NCBI RefSeq assembly: GCF_017744115.1
Contig: NZ_JAGHQW010000049.1
Span: 1-40,810, forward strand
Length of the DNA stretch: 40,810 nt
Origin: Salinisphaera sp. G21_0
GTDB taxonomy: Bacteria; Pseudomonadota; Gammaproteobacteria; Pseudomonadales; Endozoicomonadaceae
Direction of reading: 5' to 3'
Of the stretch, positions 6,902 to 13,245 are shown one piece after another. The position numbers and the translations under genes are program-made. The notes beneath the pieces were generated by a model. That model saw nothing but the letters and a program-made list of their open reading frames with translations, had not been told where the DNA came from and did not search any database. Every line of letters starts with the position of its first letter. Position 1 is the first letter of the stretch.

Positions 6902-7904
6902 CAATGCCTGGCTGAAACAGGTAGCGGCGTTGCCGGTACTGGCCCCTCACCCGGAAAAGGCTATTCCCAGTGAACCCCACAGCAGCAGCGACGGAAGCAA
7001 CGACACAGGCCATTGAGCGCTACCTGGCGGACAACCCCGGCAATGAGCCACTGAACGCCCTTGGCATGACGGCGGACGGGCGGATTGTGCGCCTGGCAGA
7101 GCAGGAGGAGGACCAGCGCCCGGCACTGCGCCAGGTGCTTGAACGCCAGCTTGGGGCTTTGATGCCTCAGGAGGTCAGCCTGACGGACAGGTACAGGATG
7201 ATCAAGAACACGCTAGGCACTGAACAAACCCTGGGGGATTACCAGAAGAAGATCTGGTGGGACCGGCAGATCCGAAACCTGCTAGCCGTTTTGAAGAGCG
7301 ATTATGCCGATAAATTCGCCATCATAAATAAACAGACCAGGACGGTATATGACAGCCTTGGCAACATCATGACCAGGGGGAGCGGGGTGCTTGAGGATGG
7401 TACCGATTGGAATTGCGATTTTGAGAATAAATTAACCCGGACGCACTGGGAATTCTATCGCAATTATAAAACAGGCAAGGCTGCCAAACATGTTTTTTAC
7501 ATGAGCAACTTGATTGTTCACCAGTTTGAACAGACTGCCCGCTATGAGAGCTGGCTATTGGAACTACCGACCATCATAGAACGATGTGGGATCAATAATA
7601 GACAAACCATCGAGTGCCTGGTTGAGCATAAAGACAGGTTTGACTCCGACGCCTTCGTGCAAGCCTTCCTGGGAGCTACTGTGAATGGCAAGAGCACAGT
7701 CAGAGTGGCGCAAGACCTGGGACTAATGATTTGTGGCCTGGATGTTTTTTATGACACCAGGCCAGTTGAGAGGATTGATTGGGATATTGATCCCGATGAG
7801 GCCTCAGGAGATTTTAGTGTGCAAGTCCATGTCAGTCCGGACCCGAAGGTGTACGGCGCACCATGAAGTGGGTGAACCATGTACTGATCGCCGGGTCGGT
7901 CACT
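6902..7904 (+). repeat. Tandem duplication, unit 2
   Basis: Second unit of the tandem duplication, continuing beyond the repeat into the complete DUF457 gene. Its unknown gene is intact, in contrast to unit 1. The orphan exported-protein 3' end at 6902-6985 has no start of its own. Confidence 0.8.
6970..7866 (+). CDS. Island protein of unknown function, intact copy
   Basis: 298 residues from GTG 6970; the GTG lies in the same context (CCCAGTGAACCCCA) as in unit 1. No family recognised. The N-terminal ~60 residues are almost the same as in the frameshifted copy (RYLADNPGNEPLNALGMT and ADGRIVRLAEQEE). The middle (residues ~75-180) differs in sequence and length. The C-terminal half is moderately conserved: HVFYMSNLIVHQFE, SWLLELPTIIER and a charged end VHVSPDPKVYGAP. 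There is no signal peptide or clear membrane segment, so it is probably cytoplasmic. The stop overlaps the next start as ATGA at 7863-7866, so it is translationally coupled to the DUF457 protein. A conserved head with a variable middle in tandem copies resembles diversifying specificity or immunity genes; that is inference. Confidence 0.65.
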   Translation: MNPTAAATEATTQAIERYLADNPGNEPLNALGMTADGRIVRLAEQEEDQRPALRQVLERQLGALMPQEVSLTDRYRMIKNTLGTEQTLGDYQKKIWWDRQIRNLLAVLKSDYADKFAIINKQTRTVYDSLGNIMTRGSGVLEDGTDWNCDFENKLTRTHWEFYRNYKTGKAAKHVFYMSNLIVHQFEQTARYESWLLELPTIIERCGINNRQTIECLVEHKDRFDSDAFVQAFLGATVNGKSTVRVAQDLGLMICGLDVFYDTRPVERIDWDIDPDEASGDFSVQVHVSPDPKVYGAP

Positions 7905-8390
7905 GCCGTTTATGACGTACGACTGGTGCCGCCGACCATTATCGGGGCTACTGCGCCGGACTGGATGGAGTGGGTGCTGAAGTTTGTTGGCAGGCCGGTA
8001 AAGCACCGGACGGTGACCCACTACCTGAGCGTGTGGGCGCTGGCGTGGCTGGCCGGGATTTTCCTTCTGCCGGACAATGGGTTAGGCACGGTTCTTACAG
8101 CGTTTTGTTGGGGTGGGGTGACGCATATTCTGACCGATGCCATGACGGTGTCTGGTGTGCCGCTGTCGCCTTATTCGGACCGGCGTTTTCACTTGTTTGG
8201 TGGACGGTTCCGGACCGGGGAACCCGTGGAGTACGGGATCAGTGCTTGCGTGGTGTTTGTCTGCATTGGCCTGATGAACCTGATGCCCAGTGGCAGCTGG
8301 GCACCGTTTTTCTACGACTGGGCCGGGTATTACGAGAGCGGTGTTATTGATGGGTATGAGTGGCGGGTGAACCGGTTCCGGATTTTCTGA
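7863..8390 (+). CDS. YdjM/DUF457-type membrane-bound metal-dependent hydrolase
   Basis: 175 residues with the metal-binding pattern of the DUF457 (YdjM-like) family: an early Asp (APDWMEW), HRTVTHYL near residue 48, GGVTHILTDAMTVSGV near residue 85, and the conserved SPYSDRRFHLFGGRF with EPVEYGI. Three or four hydrophobic helices place it in the inner membrane. The family is annotated as putative hydrolases, with phospholipase-like activity proposed for some members. It is the last gene of the island, and its ATG overlaps the previous stop. A 40-base relic of its start lies at 6860. Confidence 0.85.
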   Translation: MKWVNHVLIAGSVTAVYDVRLVPPTIIGATAPDWMEWVLKFVGRPVKHRTVTHYLSVWALAWLAGIFLLPDNGLGTVLTAFCWGGVTHILTDAMTVSGVPLSPYSDRRFHLFGGRFRTGEPVEYGISACVVFVCIGLMNLMPSGSWAPFFYDWAGYYESGVIDGYEWRVNRFRIF

Positions 8391-8423
8391 GGCGAGCGAC
8401 TATAAGTTGGGGAGCGACAGGAT

Positions 8424-8545
8424 TGACATCCTCCCACAGCTAAAGCAGTGGGATTCCTCCAGCGAGACGCTCATGCCCGAGCGCAAGAATGTTTCTGGCA
8501 GCGTTAACGTCACGCTGATGTTCAGCTCAGCACTCTGAACAGACC
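8424..8545 (-). ncRNA. Candidate omega RNA of the tnpB element
   Basis: In this family the guide RNA is made from the 3' end of tnpB through the right end. Here the scaffold would end at the GTCAA at 8427-8423, with the hairpin at 8429-8454 just before it. The guide would then read the flanking DNA on the minus strand from 8422 downward (TCCTGTCGCTCC...). The 5' boundary is not visible. This rests on family knowledge plus the intact hairpin; expression is unknown. Confidence 0.4.
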
Positions 8546-9279
8546 CATTCTCTTATTCCAAGACTAGCCCTACCTTTCGGACTGCTGTCGGGAATTACCC
8601 CACAACACGAACAAGTCTGGGTGGAGTAGGCTTCGTTGACGATTTCAAAAACCACGCCTGCGTGATCGCACTTATAAGACAGCATGGTTTTCAGTAATCC
8701 CCATCCGGCATCCAAAACCGATTTGGCTTTTTTGGTTTTCACCATAGCCTGACTGGATACATTGCCAACGAAGATGGCTGCATTCTCATTTACCAGTTTG
8801 CGGCTGTATTTGTGTAAGGCGTCTTGCCGCCTGTTTTTGATTTTGGCGTGAATCGCTTTGGCTCTTTGCTTGTTATTGGCTCTTTGGGCGATACCTGATT
8901 TTTGCTCCAGCATCCGGTATTCACGGCCTGTAACACCATTACCGTTGGAATCGGTGGCCGACTCTTTGCAGCCAAGAGATCGTCGCACACCACGGGATTT
9001 TCGCCAGTTAAGCCTTGCTTTTTTGAACTGTTTCCTGCGAGTCACATATTCGGCAGCAATGCACTGCAAAGTATGGCTATGCAATCCGAGTTCTTTCCCT
9101 GCGCCTTTGGTGTAAGGGCGTATGTCATAGGCAGACAAAAACATACCCCGTTCTTTGATCGAACGGAAACTCAGTTCGTTGATATAGTTCCAGACAAAGT
9201 TGACCGAACGTGCCATTTTACTGAGTAATTTGGCGTGTTTGTCTTTTACCCGAACTTTTAGTGTTTTCGTTTTTGCCAT
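8440..9279 (-). pseudogene. tnpB: TnpB (OrfB) nuclease, inactivated twice
   Basis: The start is MAKTKTLKVRVKDKH at ATG 9279. The N-terminal RNA/DNA-binding part is well kept (ARSVNFVWNYINELSFRSI, LHSHTLQ.IAAEYVTRRKQF). WRKSRGVRRSLG then runs straight into CKESATDSNGN, whereas relatives have about 70 residues between these points, including the RuvC-I 'GIDLG' Asp; the join lies at a shared Leu-Gly. IFVGNVSSQAM, VVFEIVNEAYSTQTCSCCG and CSEC (RuvC-II region and zinc finger) follow. The frame then ends at TGA 8529-8527. The expected tail AEHQRDVNAARNILALGHER, holding the third catalytic Asp, is present in another frame down to 8440. This fits a 5-base deletion after the CSEC codons. Nuclease activity should be lost. 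Confidence 0.85.
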
Positions 9280-9414
9280 ATTTTTTTGTCCTGAAAAACT
9301 ACAAAAAGTTCCTGTTTTTACTGTAATTTGGCATTCCGGTGATTTTGCCAGTTCTAGCGAACTGGTCGCTATCCTTCCCAGCACTGAAAGTACTGGGTTT
9401 GACGCGATTTATGA

Positions 9415-10872
9415 TCAAAGCGCCGTTTCCTCAGTGCCCGGCATTAAGGTGACAGCCTCTTCCATTTCCATCGCCATTATTTCTGGCCGTTTGACGGCCA
9501 GCTTTCTTTCTTGAAGGATGCATTCCAAGCGGCGTTTCGTAAATAAATGGCCGCTCTTGCCTGCAGCCTTCAAAGGCGACCTGGTGAAGAACCATTTAAA
9601 GACCCGGTATTTCCCGAGAAAGCAAAAAAACCATTTCTGTTCCGGGTCAGCGCCTTGTTCAAGCAAAAAATTCAGAACCGCGCCGTGCCCGTTCTGGGCA
9701 GCGATGAAGAGCGCGGTCGCTCCGTCCTCGCAAGCGGCCGACAGGAACGACCTGACGGCTGCGGACTTGTCCGCCTCCGGCAGGGTTTTCACGGCCTCGT
9801 TGAGAGCTTCGACCAGGCATTTCGCGACGTCAAGATGCCCGTTCTGGGCAGCGATGTAGAGGGCGGTCGCTCCGTCCTCGCAAGCGGCCGACAGGGACGC
9901 CCTGACGGCCGTGGACTTGTCCGCCTCCGATAGGGTTTCCACGGCCTCGCTGAGAGCCTCGATCAGGCATTTCGCGACGTCGAGATACCCGTTCTGGGCA
10001 GCGATGAAGAGCGCGGACGTTCCGTCCTCACAAGCGGCTGACAGGAACGACCTGACGGCCGTGGACTTGTCCGCCTCCGGCAGGGTTTTCACGGCCTCGT
10101 TGAGCGCCTCGATCAGGCATTTCGCGAGGTCAGGATGCTCGTTCTGGGCAGCGATGTAGAGGGGGGGCGCTCCGTTTTTGCAAGCGGCCGACAGGAACGC
10201 CCTGACGGCCTTGGACTTGTCCGCCTCCGACAGGGTTTCCACGGCCTCGTTGAAAGCCTCAATCAGGTATTTCGCTGCGTCGAGATGCCCGTACTGGGCA
10301 GCGATGAAGAGGGCGGTCGCTCCGTCCTTGCAAGCGGCCGACAGGAACGACCTGACCGCCGTGGACTTGTCCGCCTCCGGCAAGGTTTCCACGGCCTCGT
10401 TGAGAGCCTCGATCAGGCATTTCACGATGTCGAGATGCCCGTGCCGGGCAGCGATGATGAGGGCGGTCGCTCCGTCCTTGCAAGCGGCCGACAGGAACTT
10501 CCCGGCGGCCGTGGACTTGTCCGCCTCCGGCAGGGTTTTCACGGCCTCGCTGATAGCCTTGACCAGGTATTTCGCGACATCGAGATGCCCGTGAAGGGCA
10601 GCGATGTAGAGCGGATACACATGCCAGGCAGGATCAACAACATTCGACAGGAATGATCTGTTCACCAGAGCCGGATCGTTCTCCAGCAACTCTTGTACCC
10701 AGGGAAGATTTTTGCCGCGACAGGCAGCCAGTATCGGAGCCTCACCATTTGGATTTGATCTATCGTCATCATCAGCACTGGAAAAGGAAGGTACAGCGCC
10801 CGATCCCGATAAGGGGGCGTTTTGAGCGGTTACCCGGCAGGTAGAAAAACAACTCGTGATAGAATCCATCAA
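9415..10872 (-). CDS. Ankyrin-repeat protein with 50-residue repeat units
   Basis: 485 residues. Residues 1-40 are Ser/Asp-rich. One degenerate ankyrin unit (about 44-80) follows. Six near-identical 50-residue units span residues 84-383, each a GATALFIAAQNGHLDVAKCL ankyrin core followed by an insert of the type LPEADKSTAVRSFLSAACKD. A final unit (384-410) leads into a basic, aromatic tail (KYRVFKWFFTRSPLKAAG, KRRLECILQERKL). Ankyrin arrays bind proteins, and in intracellular bacteria many are secreted effectors. No signal peptide or membrane span is seen. The stop codon lies inside the TTGAT motif flanking the tnpB element, so the element sits immediately downstream. The GC-rich repeats contrast with the AT-rich flanks. 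Confidence 0.88.
   Translation of the reverse strand: MMDSITSCFSTCRVTAQNAPLSGSGAVPSFSSADDDDRSNPNGEAPILAACRGKNLPWVQELLENDPALVNRSFLSNVVDPAWHVYPLYIAALHGHLDVAKYLVKAISEAVKTLPEADKSTAAGKFLSAACKDGATALIIAARHGHLDIVKCLIEALNEAVETLPEADKSTAVRSFLSAACKDGATALFIAAQYGHLDAAKYLIEAFNEAVETLSEADKSKAVRAFLSAACKNGAPPLYIAAQNEHPDLAKCLIEALNEAVKTLPEADKSTAVRSFLSAACEDGTSALFIAAQNGYLDVAKCLIEALSEAVETLSEADKSTAVRASLSAACEDGATALYIAAQNGHLDVAKCLVEALNEAVKTLPEADKSAAVRSFLSAACEDGATALFIAAQNGHGAVLNFLLEQGADPEQKWFFCFLGKYRVFKWFFTRSPLKAAGKSGHLFTKRRLECILQERKLAVKRPEIMAMEMEEAVTLMPGTEETAL
9724..10623 (-). repeat. Six 150-bp tandem repeats inside the ankyrin gene
   Basis: The period is exactly 150 bases; for example TCCGTCCTCGCAAGCGGCC recurs at 9721 and 9871, with close variants every 150 bases onward. 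High nucleotide identity between units implies recent expansion or homogenisation, and the array could change unit number by recombination without breaking the frame. Confidence 0.9.
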
Positions 10873-11037
10873 CTGGTAACTCGATAAAATTTGGAAAAGA
10901 AATTATAGATGTTCAACAGTTTTTGTCTCTTTTTTTCCTCTTTCGCCCTAATTTCCCTCATCTTGCAATAGTCATACCACGTAGTCGCCGGGCAGCCAGC
11001 AATCCTGCTTGCTTGGACCCTTAATCTACTTTTGGGG

Positions 11038-12225
11038 TCAAAGAGGAACTTTTATCATCCAGGAGCGGTCTCAAGCAGTAATTCAATAATTCTATAATGC
11101 AATAATCCAATGGACAGATGTAACGCTGGTTCAAATTTTTTTTCTGTTTCTTCCTGTTTGCAGAAGCCTTCAGAATCACCTTTAGTACCCTCTGGCTCTT
11201 CCAGTTCAAAGCCAGGTGTGACGGGCTGTTCTATCCAGACAGGTCATTCATTACAGTATGAATATTTAAGGAAGGGTATGATAAATCAGGACATGCCATC
11301 TTCTCTTCGTTCGCTTGATGATTTTTCAATTTCTCAATTACCATCCCCTGAAAATGAGTCAGTGTTACCTCAACTTTCTCTGGAAGACCTTGACCAGGTT
11401 TTATCTTGTGATTTTTCCCGCGAACCTGTTGATGACGACTTTGCATTCACAGATTTAACCTTGACAAACGTTCAGCTAATAGCTCAGAAATTTTCCCTGA
11501 GCAATTCATTGTTGAGTTTTTCTCAGCCATCATCACGTCCCGTTGCTATGATTGATCCTTTAATTAAAGACACACATGAGCAAATTACAACGAAAACCAC
11601 TGAGTTTACCGCGCCTGAATCGTCCGGTTCTGTTGAACCTCTGCCCCTCACGCTCTCAGTAGCTCACCAGCAGACCGATGAAAAGAAGGCTTCCTTTGCG
11701 CCAGGGAAAAGAAGGTCTGCCAAGAAGACTTACCGTGAGTGCGGGAAAGGCCTGGCGGCCAAGAGCAAATGCAATGCCAAATACTTCGCATCCGATAAAG
11801 GCAAGGTGGCCAGAGCCAAATACTTCGCATCCGATAAAGGCAAGGCGGCCAGAGCCAAAAACGATGCCAAATACGCCGCAACTGTTAAAGGCAAGGTGAC
11901 CAGGGCCATATCAAATGCCAAGTCAAACGCCTATAGATCAGCCTTAAAAAAAGGCTTTAGTGAAAAAGAAGCGAGGAAAAAAGGAGAGTCAGCAGCTAAT
12001 GCAAAAAAAAGAGAATTATTATTAATGGATCTCTGCACTTACAGATGATCGCTTACCGGTTCCGACGATACCTTAATGCCGGAAACCATAAAGTGCTCAA
12101 TTTGTGGTCACAGCAAATTTTTATGAAATATCTTGCAGGAGAAAGTGGCGTGGGTTTTTATGCATAGAGTGTGCTCACCTCAATAAGGTTTCGTTTTCGG
12201 ATGGTTATTTATCAGAAGTAACACT
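11038..12225. repeat. Duplicated segment carrying KGK-repeat gene, copy 2
   Basis: Counterpart of 1841-3035. Here the right boundary falls inside the last codons of the mutarotase gene, which is intact, so this looks like the parental location. Most differences are substitutions plus small indels within the gene. Confidence 0.8.
11110..12048 (+). CDS. KGK-repeat basic protein, paralogue 2 (possible effector)
   Basis: 312 residues, very similar to the protein at 1897-2868 over its whole length (both begin MDRCN.GSNF and share MPSSLRSLDDFSISQLPSPE). The repeat zone differs in unit number and order: residues ~205-265 contain two AKYFASDKGKVARAKYFASD-like units and AKYAATVKGKVTRA. The shared tail NAYRSALKKGFSEKEARKKG follows. 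It ends at LLLMDLCTYR, lacking paralogue 1's extension. The same hypotheses apply as for paralogue 1. The two loci share about 70 bases of upstream DNA, so regulation is probably shared. Confidence 0.75.
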   Translation: MDRCNAGSNFFSVSSCLQKPSESPLVPSGSSSSKPGVTGCSIQTGHSLQYEYLRKGMINQDMPSSLRSLDDFSISQLPSPENESVLPQLSLEDLDQVLSCDFSREPVDDDFAFTDLTLTNVQLIAQKFSLSNSLLSFSQPSSRPVAMIDPLIKDTHEQITTKTTEFTAPESSGSVEPLPLTLSVAHQQTDEKKASFAPGKRRSAKKTYRECGKGLAAKSKCNAKYFASDKGKVARAKYFASDKGKAARAKNDAKYAATVKGKVTRAISNAKSNAYRSALKKGFSEKEARKKGESAANAKKRELLLMDLCTYR

Positions 12226-13110
12226 GATTTCAGTACTCAATATATTTTTTTCACCGGGCACCAACAAGACACCAGATGCCAGATCTTTCGCATAGCGGGT
12301 TGCCTCAACGCAAACCATTGTCTCATAACCATCGTCGCTCATATCACCCATATTTCTGCTTAGTTCTTTCCATGGATTCCAGATAACGGCGGAGTTATGC
12401 CCGGTATTAACAACATGGATAATGCGTTGATTACCCCGGTCATGGATGGCGATGGTGGCATCCGGGGCGGTATAAATCCGGTCAATGGGTTGATTGATGA
12501 TCAGGGCTTCTGAGGTTTCGCAGGGCAGATCATTTTGCAGGCTATCGAGGTAGGAAGTGCCGACACCGGTAATCCAGGTTTCGGTGGTTGCGGCAATATT
12601 GAAGTAGCTGTGCAGAGCACCACTCCATTGCCAGGGACGCTCACCGGTGTTGATCATTTCCAGGTCTATGCGCAGGGTTACTCCCAGGGTAAAGGTGAGA
12701 ACGGCACTGAAATCATGGGGCCAGATCTCATGGGTCTTTTCGGAGGCACAGAGTTTCAGGCGAATGGTAACGGTCTGTTCATTTTCCCCATGATCCAGCA
12801 ACTGCCAGGTGCTGATTCGGGCAAACCCGTGTGAAGGAGCACTGACCGGGCCAAACCAGGGCCAGCAGACAGGAACGCCACCACGTATCGCTTTGCCTTG
12901 TGAGAAGATTGCTTTTTTACTGAGCCAGATAACGTCATGATGCCCGGTCGGTTTGAACTGAAGCAGATGGCCGCCGTGGAGGCATATTGCCGCTTCACAT
13001 TCAGGGCTCTGAATTTTCAGAATGGGCAGGCCATCCAGGCTATGCCTGGTAATGCATGGGCTGAGGGTTGATTCGGTAGACAGATTGCTGGTGAACATTG
13101 GGTGAACCAT
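12205..13110 (-). CDS. D-hexose-6-phosphate mutarotase (YeaD type)
   Basis: 301 residues of the aldose-1-epimerase superfamily. The YeaD subgroup motif GGVPVCWPWFGP is at residues 77-88, with the catalytic His in SHGFAR (His94) and the catalytic Glu in VCVEATR (Glu269). The enzyme interconverts alpha and beta anomers of hexose 6-phosphates in the cytoplasm, supplying glycolysis. Two starts are possible (MVHPMF, or the Met at residue 5); neither has a clear Shine-Dalgarno. The 3' end lies against the KGK-repeat segment, and its last six codons and stop are duplicated at 3015-3035. Confidence 0.92.
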   Translation of the reverse strand: MVHPMFTSNLSTESTLSPCITRHSLDGLPILKIQSPECEAAICLHGGHLLQFKPTGHHDVIWLSKKAIFSQGKAIRGGVPVCWPWFGPVSAPSHGFARISTWQLLDHGENEQTVTIRLKLCASEKTHEIWPHDFSAVLTFTLGVTLRIDLEMINTGERPWQWSGALHSYFNIAATTETWITGVGTSYLDSLQNDLPCETSEALIINQPIDRIYTAPDATIAIHDRGNQRIIHVVNTGHNSAVIWNPWKELSRNMGDMSDDGYETMVCVEATRYAKDLASGVLLVPGEKNILSTEISVTSDK

Positions 13111-13245
13111 TTTTTAAGTAACAGTGCCGAATATGGCAAGTGGTAACAAACAACTTACGTTTTTTCGTTGTGGCTTGTCAGGAAAAAAACGGGGCTCAAA
13201 CAAAAAAACAGCTTTACCGCAGGGGCTCCGTAGCAAAACAAGGTG

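Larger units (their letters stand above)
8424..9413 (-). mobile_element. IS200/IS605-family element (tnpB only)
   Basis: The right end is recognisable on the minus strand as a TCCCAC/GTGGGA hairpin followed by GAGGATGTCAA, the usual terminus of this family, ending near 8424. The left end has two subterminal hairpins, CCAGTTC-TAGC-GAACTGG (9348-9365) and CCCAGCAC-TGAAA-GTACTGGG (9377-9397), as expected for an element moved as single-stranded DNA. A TTGAT target-type pentamer lies next to it on the minus strand at 9418-9414. No tnpA is present. The exact left boundary is inferred from the candidate target motif. Confidence 0.75.

Noticed and set aside
9724-10623. Regular repeats as a possible CRISPR array
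   Set aside because: The repeats are contiguous 150-bp coding units without unique spacers.
10135-10656. 173-residue plus-strand repetitive ORF over the ankyrin gene
   Set aside because: It merely mirrors the 150-bp repeats; the opposite strand gives canonical ankyrin units.
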